Source: Mycoemilia scoparia
Taxonomy: Eukaryota; Kickxellomycota; Kickxellomycetes; Kickxellales; Kickxellaceae
DNA: 64,000 bases
Assembly: GCA_027575805.1 (NCBI GenBank)
Contig: JANBPU010000062.1
Location: 1-64,000, forward strand
Reading direction: 5' to 3'
Each line of letters starts with the position of its first letter. The stretch's first letter is position 1. Positions 22,879-34,938 of the stretch are shown here, one piece after another. The notes under the pieces are model-generated. The model did no database searches. It saw only the letters and a list, made by a program, of their open reading frames with translations, and was not told the DNA's origin. The position numbers and the translations under genes are program-made.

Positions 22879-23976
22879 CTAAGCGACAATATCACCGACA
22901 ACAACTGGGTCAATATTTATATCATCAAGGAGATCACCTATGCTGTTGCCATCATCTCGCTTTCCGAGGATATCATTAAGTGGGACATCATCAAGTAGAC
23001 TACCAGTATTGCCTTTAGCAGCACCACCGGGGAGATCACCTATGCTGTTGCCAACATCAAGTAGATCACCAATATTGACATTAGCAGCATTACCAAGGAT
23101 ATCACCTACGAGGTTGCCAGCATCACGCTTTCTGAGGATATCATTAGCAGGGCCACCAAGAAGCCTACCAATATCTGAACCTTTAGTGATTCCACCCAAG
23201 TTGTCATCATCAAGCTTTCTGAGAGGTCCACCAGCAAGACCACCAGTTGTTCCAACAAGTCCATCAATAAGATCGACACTAGCATCAAGAACAGGGCTCA
23301 AAAGACCATTCTTGCCACCGAGAAGAGGCCCAATAATAGGGAGAGATTTGATTACTGGGCCAAGAGTATCCAAGACCCTGTTGACAAGACCCTTTTGAGC
23401 GAAAAGGCTGTCAACAACAGCAGCAAGGTCGATGTTTCCTTTACCAAGAAGGGATTCAACAATAGGCCCAACAATTCCGCTGATAATAGCAATAGGGTCG
23501 GACTCCACACCATCGCGTTTGGCGTGAGGAGCAGCACCTGGAGAAGCAACCTTGGATGAGACGAGTGCTTCGATGACCTGAGTGAAGATGGAAGCGACAA
23601 TCTGCCTATCATTGGCTGTTCCAACAATCTTCTTGGTTTGGTCGTGGATGATCTTGAGGGCCTTGCCGATATCAGCGCTGGTCTTGGGATCCTTGGCTGC
23701 AGTAGCCTTGAGGGACTCGATGGCATCGAAGACTGGCTTGAGGGTCTGCTGCTGCTCAGGAGTGAGCTGAGGAAGGTCAACCTTGCTGACGGTGCTTGTG
23801 GCAGTGCCAACAACCTTGTCTACGGGCCCAGAAACGCCAGATGGGATGGCAAGGTCAGCCTGCTGTGGGGAAATGGCAGCGGCCACTTGGTTGCTTCCAC
23901 CATCAACGGGAGCAGCAGCAGCAGCAGCGAGGGCAAAAGCCAAAGTGGAGATGGCAGTGTACTTAACAAAACGCAT
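22879..23976 (-). CDS. Secreted protein with kexin-type dibasic sites and C-terminal repeats
   Basis: Single exon, 365 aa, ATG at 23976. Signal peptide at residues 1-22 (ending AAAAAAP). The middle (about 60-150) is helical and resembles a prodomain. KR sites occur at residues 153-154, 283-284 and 339-340. The last ~90 residues repeat the theme NDIL-x-KRD-x-GN-x-x-GD-x-L, so cleavage at KR would release related Gly/Asp/Leu-rich fragments. This is the layout of fungal kexin-processed secreted repeat proteins, but I see only two to three degenerate units, so that is a hypothesis. Much of the rest is Gly-Leu-Ile rich (IISGIVGPIVESLLGKG). Codons are more C-ending than in neighbouring genes. No known family recognised. 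Confidence 0.8.
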   Translation of the reverse strand: MRFVKYTAISTLAFALAAAAAAPVDGGSNQVAAAISPQQADLAIPSGVSGPVDKVVGTATSTVSKVDLPQLTPEQQQTLKPVFDAIESLKATAAKDPKTSADIGKALKIIHDQTKKIVGTANDRQIVASIFTQVIEALVSSKVASPGAAPHAKRDGVESDPIAIISGIVGPIVESLLGKGNIDLAAVVDSLFAQKGLVNRVLDTLGPVIKSLPIIGPLLGGKNGLLSPVLDASVDLIDGLVGTTGGLAGGPLRKLDDDNLGGITKGSDIGRLLGGPANDILRKRDAGNLVGDILGNAANVNIGDLLDVGNSIGDLPGGAAKGNTGSLLDDVPLNDILGKRDDGNSIGDLLDDINIDPVVVGDIVA

Positions 23977-24146
23977 TGCGCTTTAGTTTATTTGTATGTG
24001 TAGTAAGGATGCGCGGTGTGTTGAAGGAAAGGTAACAATAGATAATAAACCAGTATTATCAGGAAAAATGCGAGTCAAAAATCAAGAAAGTAGTTGTGAG
24101 AGAAAAACTATTAGACCAGCTCTATTATACTTGCCAGCCTGAAGGA

Positions 24147-24154
24147 CTTATATA
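24147..24154 (-). promoter_or_regulatory. TATA box of the kexin-site secreted protein gene
   Basis: TATATAAG on the minus strand, about 171 bp upstream of the ATG at 23976. Confidence 0.45.
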
Positions 24155-25666
24155 TACACACACACATTTACTCTACATTTGTGCAAAATAGCTACAGCAA
24201 CTCCAAAGTACACGCATGTGCTGCTCTCAATGTCCCCGAAATTGAGGTGCTAGTAAAGAAGGGTCAGCCAACATTTCTTTTCATACCACCAACATTCCAT
24301 TATAGTTTGGCCAGAAGATGGTTGAGTATACGCTGCTCATTCACTTGGCTCACAGGAAAGATGCACCACGACTGCATCATAATGGTGTTTTTAACAACAT
24401 TAATGACCATCCTATGTGCGGTCCTTTGAGCAGATGCACATCTCCTCCGCCTGTCCACATAAAAACAATGTGATGCCAGCAATGATCAATGTGTAAACAA
24501 TAGCCTAAACAGCTTGGAACTACCACAACCAGGACAGTTGGTGCTTTTACTATTGCTGAAGGGGTGTCAGATCTCTAGAATTACAACAACATAAGATACG
24601 CCACCTTCATCGCAATTGGATACTGAGGAGCGAGAACCAAGGCTTCCAAAATTGAGAGAATGGACTGTGGTGGTCCCATCTCAGCCATTCAGTTGAAGAC
24701 TGCTGTGTACACACCAGCTGTTGGAATATAGGTCTCATCCAACATTATACGCCCAATAAACCCTTAAATACAGCCCTGATAACCCCCCATCAGGGTGGTC
24801 ACTCTTTTGGAATAGTGGTTATAGTGGTGTTCTAACACCAGCATTGACTAATATTGGAACTGGTTTGTTTACGTATTCCATCTCCTGCATATTTTACAGT
24901 CAGTTGTGATGATGGCTAAACCACTGAATAGCAGCAGTAAATAAACAAAAACAAAACGAACATGAGATTCAACCACCAAATGACGACTGACAAATGAAGT
25001 CCATAACCACAACCAGAGGTTAAAAATACCAGTAAAACCAAATCTCCCTACGATTCATGGTGCGCGCTCGATGCAATACTACCGCTTCAAATAGCAGTCC
25101 CTAAAGCTCAACCAAGACATCTGCGTGGTCATTCCTGATGGCACAAATGTCATGTTATTGTACAAATCTTATGAAATATAACCAGTTTACTAACTCGGCA
25201 CTTTCTACCGGTTGATACAGCCATTCCAAAGCCATTGCTCAGTATTTATTTTCCAGATTAAAGATCTAATGCCCAGTTCTTTCAATAGAAAATAGCATTT
25301 TCCCGCTTTATCCTAAAGTTCCCTTCAAAAAAACACTAGTCACTCTATCAGCACAAAGAACGTCGCTGCTAACAGCAGTACGGCCAACATACGCCGTGCT
25401 TGCTGTGTACCATTAAGGAGCACAAATCATTAAAAGCTGTATCAGCCATTAAAGGGCTTCCCCATCCGCAACTCCAGCTACAACGACCATTGGACTTCCA
25501 TGGCATTGTTTTCCTTTTATTTGAGAATAATGGCACCAGTATAAACATTATTACTTTGATTCAGCAAACACTGGAAATACAGGATGGTGTGTATATGAGT
25601 GATCATTTTTAAAGATCCAAGTTTTACTAGTAAGTCAGTTTCAGCTTGCATACTGGCCAGCCCATA

Positions 25667-25780
25667 TGGGCAATAATTTTTGAAGGATGGATGCTTGCTA
25701 GTTAAACTGTACATACATTTGGCTCTGATACCCCTATAATCATCGATCTTGAAAAGGTATCCTTCAAAAATTATGCTCCA
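25667..25780. mobile_element. Family-A MITE, copy A6 (full length)
   Basis: A 114-bp element with ends tgggcaataatttttgaagg and ccttcaaaaattatgctcca, flanked by TA. An inverted copy of the ~45-bp segment seen beside A5b lies immediately to its left. Confidence 0.8.
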
Positions 25781-26173
25781 TATATATATATATATGACAA
25801 TTGGAAGAATTCAGACACATCATCTAAAAACTAATTTTATGTAAGATGCTTCTGGAAACACTGCAAAAAGGTAAATCAATTTGTTAAATTTTTATAACAA
25901 GGCACTTGAAATTAGACTTGGTATGCAAATAGGATTTACTGGATGAGGTTTATGAGGAAAGCATGATTAAGAATATCATATTGTCAAAGTGAACGAACAT
26001 ATCATTAATAGCCGCTTTAATGACTAGGCAGCTTATTTGTACCGATTCGTGATGTTCCCAAAGGAGACATCGCGGCTTTATTAAAGTTATACATTTTGAT
26101 AGACACACTTTCTGTTTGAACAAATAGATGTCACAACTTTATTTGAAACTTCATATTGAAATGTTTGTTTATA

Positions 26174-26288
26174 TGGGTAATAATTTTTGAAGGGTGAAAG
26201 TTTACTAGTAAAACTGGACATCCATTTGGCTGCGATTGCCCCTATAATTATTGGTTCCCAAAATTCACCCTTCAAAAATTATAATCCA
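26174..26288. mobile_element. Family-A MITE, copy A7 (full length, near consensus)
   Basis: A 115-bp element with ends tgggtaataatttttgaagg and ccttcaaaaattataatcca and TA on both sides. It lies 161 bp upstream of the ATG at 26450, in that gene's promoter region. It is one of the two least-diverged copies. Confidence 0.88.
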
Positions 26289-26449
26289 TATAAACCATTC
26301 AATTGACCCAATTATTTAACACAAAAAAGAATTCATTCACAAACTTCTCCATATTTTTTAACTATAAAATTATTACCATTGTTTACAACTATTACTTTGG
26401 AAGAAATATATATATATAACTTAAAATTACGACTACCTTAATAACCTTA

Positions 26450-28039
26450 ATGGATAACTCATTAGACAATCAATTTGAAGTTAATAGCAGTGGCTGCAAA
26501 GACACATTTGCAACACCTCTTAAGCCAGCTGTTATTACTAATGATATTAACACACCGCCACAACCAACAGACACTAAGATAAACAGTGTTATCGTTCCGA
26601 ATGATACAAATGATACATTAGATGTTTACTCCAAGCATCTAACTTCTATAACACCTTTCTCACTTAGTACACCTGTAGACATCCAGTCAGATATAGCTTG
26701 GAAATTACCATCTAAACCTTTAGATACGGACTTATATATTGCCAACGATATACTTGATAACCTAAAAGGTGATGATAAAGTATCCTTAACTGATCAGCCT
26801 ACTGTGGCATCTTTACCAGATACTGAATCAACCATAGATTTTGACAGTATCATAAATTTCATTATGACTGATCAAGAGATTTCCGACTCTAGTTCTGGCC
26901 AAGACAATTTATTGAAAAGTTTACAGTGCCAATTTTTGCTTGAAAATGAAACAAGCAATATCGATTTCATGTCTAATTTTGACCCTGACCAAAGCAATTG
27001 GCAGATGGCACTACCTACACAACAAGATTCGATTTCTAATCCTGGTGTGAGTGACATCTATTTCGATACGAATCCGTGCCCCTCAACAAAGTTTAAAAAG
27101 AGACAGTTTGATCAAGACGAAACAACACATCCTGATAGTTCACCAAAAAGGATGATGCTAAATCAATTAGAAACCAACATTACATCTGACAACTTATTGT
27201 CTATGCCTAATTATAATCTGGACAATAAAACATTATCATTATTTTATTCCATAGACATCAATATTCTTATCCAAGTATGTTCAGCTATCAAAATTGACAA
27301 GAGCCATCCCTTTTATATGGCTAGCTGTCATGAATCCGAGCTCGTAAATACAAATCTGGCTGAACTTTTTACGTTTATATATATACAATATCTCCAAGAA
27401 CCCCACAAACCTAATTGTTGTTTTGTATACCGCCAAACCAGAAACAACCTCGAATTAATCTTTCAAAAAAGCCTACATGAATCCATCTTTATACCAATTA
27501 TTGACATCCAGTCTTTTAGGTCCACACGGAGGTCTTTCAACCTCTTGGATATTGACTTCCCAACCCATTACAGATTCTATCTTTACGGATTTAAAAAAAA
27601 CACACATGCATACAACTTTAGTAGGCTTTATGAATATTATATATTAGCACAAATGTTTATTCATAAATATTCGCACTATGAATCCAAAGATGATGGAGGG
27701 GCACAACAATTACCAGACGTAGTTGTTTTAGAGGATCGTCGAGTCGTGTTAGAGAAGCTTAAAGGTGCCAGATGGTGGGCTGATTATTTTGGTGGTTTGG
27801 GTTCGTTTGCTGACATGTTTTGTTGCCAATTGGCTTTGGCTATGAATAAGGAAAAGGTTGATGAGCAATGTTATCAGGTTGTTTCAGCATTTCTTGTTTA
27901 CTTGCATGATGTTCTTACCACCCTTTTTAAAGAAGATAGTATGTGGAAAGGGAAAAAAATAGGGCCGCGTAAATTTGACCAATATCTTTCGATATTTGAT
28001 AATGGGAAGGATGTGTCAACTAACCAGTGGTATCTTTAA
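26450..28039 (+). CDS. Unknown protein, 529 aa
   Basis: Single exon, ATG at 26450, 40-odd bases after a TATATATATATAA run. The first ~260 residues are Asp/Ser/Thr/Asn-rich, acidic and apparently disordered. The second half is ordered, with Tyr/Phe-rich helices (ELFTFIYIQYLQEP, YEYYILAQMFIHKY) and a Trp-containing stretch (KLKGARWWADYFGGLGSF). There is no signal peptide or transmembrane segment, and I recognise no domain. The acidic disordered N-terminus with a short basic patch (KFKKRQF) would suit a nuclear or regulatory protein, but that is speculation. The length and normal codon use make it very likely a real gene. Confidence 0.75.
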   Translation: MDNSLDNQFEVNSSGCKDTFATPLKPAVITNDINTPPQPTDTKINSVIVPNDTNDTLDVYSKHLTSITPFSLSTPVDIQSDIAWKLPSKPLDTDLYIANDILDNLKGDDKVSLTDQPTVASLPDTESTIDFDSIINFIMTDQEISDSSSGQDNLLKSLQCQFLLENETSNIDFMSNFDPDQSNWQMALPTQQDSISNPGVSDIYFDTNPCPSTKFKKRQFDQDETTHPDSSPKRMMLNQLETNITSDNLLSMPNYNLDNKTLSLFYSIDINILIQVCSAIKIDKSHPFYMASCHESELVNTNLAELFTFIYIQYLQEPHKPNCCFVYRQTRNNLELIFQKSLHESIFIPIIDIQSFRSTRRSFNLLDIDFPTHYRFYLYGFKKNTHAYNFSRLYEYYILAQMFIHKYSHYESKDDGGAQQLPDVVVLEDRRVVLEKLKGARWWADYFGGLGSFADMFCCQLALAMNKEKVDEQCYQVVSAFLVYLHDVLTTLFKEDSMWKGKKIGPRKFDQYLSIFDNGKDVSTNQWYL

Positions 28040-28796
28040 AGGGCCTTCCCTCCCCTTTTTGGTTCTGAAGCAGAAAACAAGAAAAAAATATTTAATGACA
28101 TACATCATAGATCGACTATATTAATTTGTATCTTGATATAAATAGTCGCTCGAATCCTGAATTTTGTATTATAGGAATACTTCAATTGACTATTCAACCA
28201 TAACTTTATAGACCTTTGATTGCTTTTTTGTTATCTAGTAGTCTCAGATACTTTTAATAAACAAAGATCCCTATCCCCTCATTTAGATTAAGCATGACTT
28301 TACAGTATTAATGATTGAACTGTTTAGGAATCCTTCAATAGTGTAGATATAAAATTACCGTGCCAGGTAAGAGCTGTGCTGACATAGCCTTCTCAGTAAC
28401 CATTGCTGGGCTGTAAATCTGGTAATAATGGTGGCCCTAATGACAATGAGGAATCAGCTCTCCAACTGCATTACAGATCCAAACAGTATTAGGGATGACA
28501 AACTTTGACCATTGGTCGAGGTTTAACTAGAATCCAGCAAATTTTATTTCAGTGCATGCCAGTTCCTGGGAAGTGGCACAGTGACCCACATACCTCACAA
28601 TCCTCATCGGTCGCACCCAATCTCTTCAATGTAATCACTTTCCATTGTTGCAGATAAAATTTTGTCCTGAACAAAGATCTTGACTCCATCGCTCAACCAA
28701 AGGGGAAAAATGAATTTCTGGGGTGAACGATCGATATATTGTATTAGTTAAACTCGATAAAACTTGTCAATCTCAAGTCTAAAAAATAATAGCTCA
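28040..28796. other. Intergenic region
   Basis: Lies between convergent genes. No gene or repeat copy was identified. Confidence 0.5.
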
Positions 28797-30702
28797 TCAA
28801 GTGGCTCTGTTCTGCCGCCCATTGCCCTCGAATATTACATTTTTAGACTCCATAGTAGGAGGCTGTGAAGGTGGAGGAGTACAAGCATGACCAGAAGTCT
28901 CTGGAATAGATGTTTCAGTGTTATCACGTCCACTATCCTTTGGAACAATATATAGAATATTGCCATCATCTTCGCTTTGGCCGACATTGATACCCGCATC
29001 TTTATCAACATATGTTCTAGACATAGCGCGCTCAAATACTTGCTGAGAAAAGTTGCGGGTCTTTGACGTCACATGGCGACCAAGGAAAAAGAATGGAATA
29101 GTAATTCCATGAACGATGACAGACATCAGCATGATAAACACCACGATGGGGTAAACTAAGCGTAGATCCCAAATATCTTGTGGCCCATGCTCGGTGAGAG
29201 TCTGCTTAGCCACTATGGCATAGAAAAAGGCGCTGACTCCAATTGGACCAAACCAGCCAGCAAATAGGGCTTCCTTGTAATTACGTATTGCGGGGATCAA
29301 CTTGTATCCGGCAAGCACCACAGGCAGGCGTCTAAACAGCATCACAAACATACCACAAAGCCCAAGCCTGGTTGGGGTAATATGATATTCGGGGTTGTTG
29401 AATTCCTTCCATGGAATAATGGTTCCAAAGTAAATGAAGAACGATACGTTGAACAGTCCATCAATGGCTTCCTGGAAGTGTGCATCGTTGGTCTCGATCC
29501 TGAACCAGTCGTCCCACGTAAACGAGTTGCCAGCAATGAAGCAGGCCAGGATATCGTCGGTTCCAAGTATCGTACACACACCGACCAGTAACACAGATAA
29601 AGCCACAGCAAATGACAAAAACGACACCTTATCAATTAAATCGCGCTCTTGAGCTATTCTCAAGATTTTGCGGCTCACGTATCCGACTGCAGCACCAATG
29701 GCTATTGACAGCAAGATCTGGTATCCCCAGGTTGCATACAGCCACGTCCAAATGGCTTCGCCGGCATTATCGTATCTCATAAGATATATGGCAAAAAATA
29801 AAAACGGATAGCCCAATCCGTCATTGGCTCCTGATTCGCATGACAGTATATTCCGCAAATCGACCTTTGACTATCGAGTTAGCAAGAACCGGGTCAGTTG
29901 GAGTCACGCATGAGGCAATTACCAACGCCTCCAGCTATTGAATGTAATGGTAAGCATTAGCAGGGCCCCCAAGGATGTTAGCAATTGTGTCTAAAGTATG
30001 TAGAGGCTAGCGCCTAAGCACCATTTTTTGTTGCTGCTTCTATTCGGTGGTAATCCCATGAGCTGGAACTGATGAAGAGGGAAATCCACACAAGGAACAT
30101 TCTAAGCCACAGCATGTATATATACATACATACATACATAACAGTAAAGTGTGTAGAAATGTAATAGCAGTGGCAAATGGACGTAAACTCACTAGCAGTA
30201 ATAGGGCTTCTGGAAAAAAGGGGATGCCGACGATGATAGTAGTGCTTGTGATGTACATCTAGGAAACATGTATAGTCTATGTTTAATAGAAATAAAGATA
30301 CTTGTGGCTTACCAGAGTGATATTGAAGCAAAGCTTGATGATCCCACCACAAACTATCCACATCACCGACATAACCGGGATCAGCAATAACAGGATGGAC
30401 TTCCATTCAATCATCAGATACTTCTTTGGTAAGGTAATGCCCGCCGCCATGACCTGGATTGCGAGGATATACCTCGAGAGCTGGAGCGAAAGGGTATCAA
30501 GGGTTGTCCAGTCATTAGGATTCATCCAGTTCAAGACGTAAGGGCCGATGATGATACCGTAGATGGTTGCAAACAGAGAATCAGACAGAAATAGCCGCTC
30601 TTTGATGAGGAGTGAGTTTAGTCCAAATAGAACAATAAAGCCCCCCAAAAGAGCTGGGACAAGTTGAAATGGAGTGGTTTGGATTTCGATTTCCGGAGAC
30701 AT
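28797..30702 (-). pseudogene. Na+/H+ antiporter (fungal Nha1/Sod2 type), apparently frameshifted
   Basis: Exon 1 is 30702-30313 (130 aa, ATG at 30702) and exon 2 begins at 29934 after a 378-nt GT-AG intron. The protein is a CPA1-type plasma-membrane cation/proton antiporter: LSDSLFATIYGIIIGPYVLNW, LEALVIASCVTPTDPVLANS with the ion-binding Asp, then LRNILSCESGANDGLGYPFL and GPIGVSAFFYAIV. Between VKGRF (to about 29857) and LRNIL (from 29858) the family normally has about eight residues including VPxH. Here they are absent and the frame shifts, so translation would continue as AEYTVMRIRSQ and stop at 29821. The change equals a deletion of about 26 nt. With the frame ignored, the product would be about 510 aa, near the S. 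pombe Sod2 length. It could be a pseudogene, a recent mutation, or a sequencing or assembly error; the rest of the frame is intact. Confidence 0.75.
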
Positions 30703-32087
30703 ACAATCATTAGACCAATGGGACTATCTCTATATCTAGGTTGTGTGCGCGTGTCCGATCAGCCAGGTGTACAAAGCAGGTGTTGGTATATAATAGTAAT
30801 TGGTTGTGAAAAGGTAGGAAAGTGGAAAAGAAAAATGTATAAAGCAGGTCTCTGGATATACGCTACACTAAAGGGAACATTTATACTGTGGGAGATTATA
30901 TAGGCCTGAAACTTGGCATTATTAAAGATGGAAAGTGGTTGTGCTCTGAGTAGGTTTAACTGCGTGGTTGTTTAGGAGTTCAAAATCGTATGATTAATTA
31001 GTGGGAGAAAATGAGTTTCATTGTTTAGCTTTGGTCATGATATGCTACGCAATTTTCCATATGGGAGGAGGGGAAACCCCACCACCACCACCTTGATGGA
31101 AATAGTAGGGGGTGCATCCTACTCATCATTGAACATACCGAATGGAACAAGCCTTTGAAAAAATACCACTATAATCACAACTAATGTAAATTTTCTATTG
31201 GGTGGGTGGTCGCTTTCTAGTTGCCATGCTCTGTATTCCTTTGCATCCCAACTCTCATGTATGCTGCACTTGACAGTTGTCTGCTATTGTGCATCATAAT
31301 CATCTCTCTGGATCTAGTGCTCGGATTGCACCTCAGTATCTCACACAGTTAGAAAGTTAAAAGCACTACACAGCAACTCCAATTGTTTGGTCACACAGGT
31401 TAGCTTCAACATAATGTTCCAGACATTCTCTATTGTATCGAGATTATACGGATATCCTCAAGCTACATGATTTCCTAGAGCTTTTAATGCCAAGAAAACA
31501 AAACAATGGCTAGTATCTTTTAAGAGTCAACCATATCATAAGAATGACATATAAGTGTAGAGAGTATAGGCTGAGTATGCCTGGAGGCTACTTCAAACCC
31601 ACAGTCTGGTATTAGGGCATTACTACTAATTTTCTAAACGTGGTAATTGTATATCTGTCTGTTTGGTGTGTAAAGCCACAAGTGGTATTTACCATTATAA
31701 GCTGTATACAAAACAAAAGTGGATATGGCTTAACTGTTGAAAATGGAGAGAGAGAGAGGGAGGGAGGGAGAAAGAAGTTGATATACAAATTGACTTGATA
31801 GATCTTGGTATGAGTATTCCATCACTCCGTGATTTAGCTTTCAAAACAATTATGTTGCGTAGCGGAACTACAGGTACATAATTATAAAAATAGATAATTT
31901 GAGCTATAAACCTGAGTAAATAGGAATAGTTTATACATGTCTTGTTAGGTAAAAGTGGGTGACATTAAGAATTCTTTTATCCCCAAACAATAGCAGTGGA
32001 CATGTCATTACTTTAATAATGTTTTTTGAAAGCTTAAAAACGACATTAGGAAGTTTAAGGAAATTAGTTAAAAAGTAATCGCCATTT
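30703..32087. other. Intergenic region
   Basis: Presumptive promoter of the antiporter gene, plus a purine tract at about 31746-31774 (gagagaga/gggaggga). No gene seen. Confidence 0.5.
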
Positions 32088-32838
32088 TTACCTTAATAAC
32101 TCCTCACAATCTTTTAAAATACCTTCCGAATCCCCAAGTTCTTTGCCCAGTCTTTCTAATAAACCTTCTTCGTCCTTTGCTTTAAAATTCCAAAATGCAA
32201 GCATATGTGTTATTAATTATATGGAGCCCATTACTAGAGAACGGCCCAATACAAATATTGTTGGTTGTTTACATTAAAATATATCTATATGCCAATAGTT
32301 ATTGTCTTTGTTCCTAAACAATTACAAATCGAAGTACCATATTGCCCATGTGAACTTTTAGAACTTACTACTACTACTACCACTACTTACTCAACTGATA
32401 ACAATCATCAGTATACTCATAGCCCTCAACATTTGCAAGCTGGTAAATCAACTCAGACTCTTCATTTCCGTGCTCTTTTAATCTATTTTCTAATCTATTG
32501 ATACTTTTGTATTTATAGGCCTTTGATCCATCTGGTTGGCCATCTTTACTTTCATCCCCTCCGGTTCTTATTGATACACCGTTTTCAGATAATGCCTGGG
32601 AAATTGAATTATCTGGGGTTAATCCTGGCAGTGAAAACGTAGTATACGTCGATAATATTAGCTCTCCTCCATCATTATCATCACTGCAGACACCCTCACT
32701 GGCATCCTCAACGTCACCATAATCACCCCCTTCATTCTCACTATACTCGTCACTTTCAATATAAGAATTAGGATAGTGGTAATGATCCAGTTCGCTGTCA
32801 GAATAATATTGTGATTCAAAGTCAAAGTATATGACCAT
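32088..32838 (-). CDS. Small acidic protein of unknown function
   Basis: Two exons: 32838-32391 and 32179-32088; 179 aa. The intron donor is GTAAGT and the acceptor ends ttttaaag, and joining them keeps the frame. Exon 2 encodes a charged helix (GLLERLGKELGDSEGILKD) that would be missed if exon 1 were read through to its in-frame stop at 32383. The N-terminal half is rich in Asp, Glu, Ser and Tyr (for example YIESDEYSENEGGDYGD), with no signal peptide or membrane helix. No family recognised. Confidence 0.6.
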
Positions 32839-33140
32839 AGCGTTGTAGTCTTGAACGGGTAGAAAATAACAGATAAATATCAGCTCTAAATATATAAAAT
32901 TAATGTAACAAACTTTTGCATATATATATATATATATATAGGGATATATACCTTGTTGAATCTTACCGACATCTCATAGTTTTTCTTTTTAGGCCGATTT
33001 GTTTCTGTATTTTTGTTCACACATATACATACACAAACAAAAAGAACATATCACATTTCTCAGTCACAGTTTGGATACGTATGTATGTGTATATTTAAAA
33101 GCACCTAATGGTGCCTTAAAATCTGATTATTGAAATTGTC

Positions 33141-33290
33141 GAGTCTCCTCCTTCAAAGGTATACCAACCAGAATAGTGCCTTTGAAAACAGCCAATAGTC
33201 TGTCAGGCTCCAGCTGAAATGTATGGCTATGGGCTGACTTTCAGGGCATGCATGAGGGTACCAGCCTGTTCTCTTTTGATGGAGAACTTG
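33141..33290 (+). repeat. Family-B dispersed repeat, copy B4
   Basis: Begins gagtctcctccttcaaagg and runs through accagaatagtgcc, ggctatgggctgactttcag and ctcttttgatggagaacttg, matching B2 most closely. Confidence 0.6.
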
Positions 33291-34142
33291 TAATATGCAT
33301 GTATATACATATCTTATTTCTCAATTTGAAAATTAAAGCCGAATGGCAATGTCGATTATATACCTTGATTACCTGTTGTCATCCTATGGCAGTGATAGGG
33401 AGATTCGGTTTAGATAACCAGGAGGATTCATGACACCAGCTCCGAAAGGAATAGTACTTCGCGATTGTTCCAAGAATAGTTCTAATACTGCCAGTTAAAC
33501 TATATGTCATCATTTGTGTAAAATCTGTTCAAGATATTGAGAAAACAGGCCCCCAAGGGTTGCAATTTTCTTTTGTGAAGGTGTGTATGTGTGTTATAGT
33601 TACTCTAGATCAAGTCCAAGTGCAATTAAAGTCCAAATATAATTGATATACCAATAATGAAAGAAATATTTCAAAGCACGATGTAAATGTGGAAGGGGGC
33701 AGCAGGATCTACGATTCATGTCTTTGTTTTATGTATTGTGTGTCTGTCCGTAATCGTGTATATTGTTATTTTAGGACAACGAGCAACAAAAACTTTGGCC
33801 TTGGCATCGAGTTGTCTGATTGACCAAAGCATAAAAATAAGTGAATTGTTAAATAGGCTTTTCTCAATCTGCTCTTTCCCTCTTTTTTATTGTCCTCGGC
33901 CTGCCGAATATCATTTGTCGATGATGGCAAGTTTACATTACTTTTGAATATACTTGAGGTGTGGACAATGGTGACTATTAAAAGGTTATTTTAAATGTGG
34001 CACATTTTGGTGCCAATAAGAAGCTTCTAAAGCTAGTCATTTCACGTATACATGCACACCATTGCATCCATGTGAAAAATAAAACTAGCACATCGAGGCT
34101 ACATGGCACTGCACAAACTCATATAATAAATATATGGCAAAA

Positions 34143-34250
34143 TTTCGCTTGTGATCGAATCTATGGTAAGCAGAAGTGAGCCCTCATCAGATTTTGGCCC
34201 ATTCATCAGCCAATCCATATGCAACTACTCGTGGGGTCCTATTTTGCTCA
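34143..34250 (-). repeat. Family-C dispersed repeat, copy C7 (inverted)
   Basis: Begins gatcgaatctatggtaagca and runs through gagccctcatcagattttgg to tatgcaactactcgtggggt. Its complement matches the copy at 49.4 kb almost continuously. Confidence 0.6.
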
Positions 34251-34821
34251 AGGCTTTGTCAACCTTGATCATATTCTTAGTTTTGGAGAAATTAACAATT
34301 AATTTATCGCCCTTTAGAAGGCATAGTTATGCACATGTAGATATTGTCTTTAATGTTTGCTATAAAACAGATTGTGGGTTTATATATATATATATATATG
34401 TTTGTAAGCTTTACACGTCAGAAATATCATCATCAGTCTTCTTTAGAAGGCTCATTGGCAAAATTATTGTGTCGTGTATAGGTGTAGTGAAATTGTTCTC
34501 TGTTATACAAGTTCCTATAAATTCCAACAGCACTTGTAAATTCTCCATTCATTGCTTTATAGCTGCCGATTGAATCGGGTTTTCAATAATACGCTTGATT
34601 TTATTGTTTCAATGCTTATTATAATACAATAAAGACACAATCTAATAAGCGAATTCCCCATTAAGATATTGGCGTACAACATTGTTGAAAAGACCAAAAT
34701 TGGGGCGCTTTTCTGCAGTATCTCATAACCTATAATTAATTCAGAAATTAATTGCTTGTTATCATGCATTTTATGTAATTTCAATTCATAGAAATAATAC
34801 CCAATTTATACTTCTTCTATA

Positions 34822-34938
34822 TGGGTAACAATTTTTGAAGGGTACCTTTTGGTGGACAATGACTATAGGTGCAGCAATCACAACCAAATGAATGTCCAGT
34901 TTTACTAGTAAACATTTGCGCTTCAAAAATAATCGCCC
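34822..34938. mobile_element. Family-A MITE, copy A8 (full length)
   Basis: Ends tgggtaacaatttttgaagg and cttcaaaaataatcgccc. TA precedes the left end; the right flank has diverged. Internal block gaatgtccagttttactagt is shared. Confidence 0.8.

Larger units (their letters stand above)
23977..26449. other. Intergenic region
   Basis: Contains two complete family-A MITEs (25667-25780 and 26174-26288) and a TATA element for the minus-strand secreted gene (24147-24154). The 24.2-25.6 kb part is less AT-rich, and I found no convincing exons there. Confidence 0.5.

Noticed and set aside
28129..28170. tRNA-like B-box (gctcgaatcc)
   Set aside because: No A box or cloverleaf can be formed upstream. 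No tRNA gene was found in the window.
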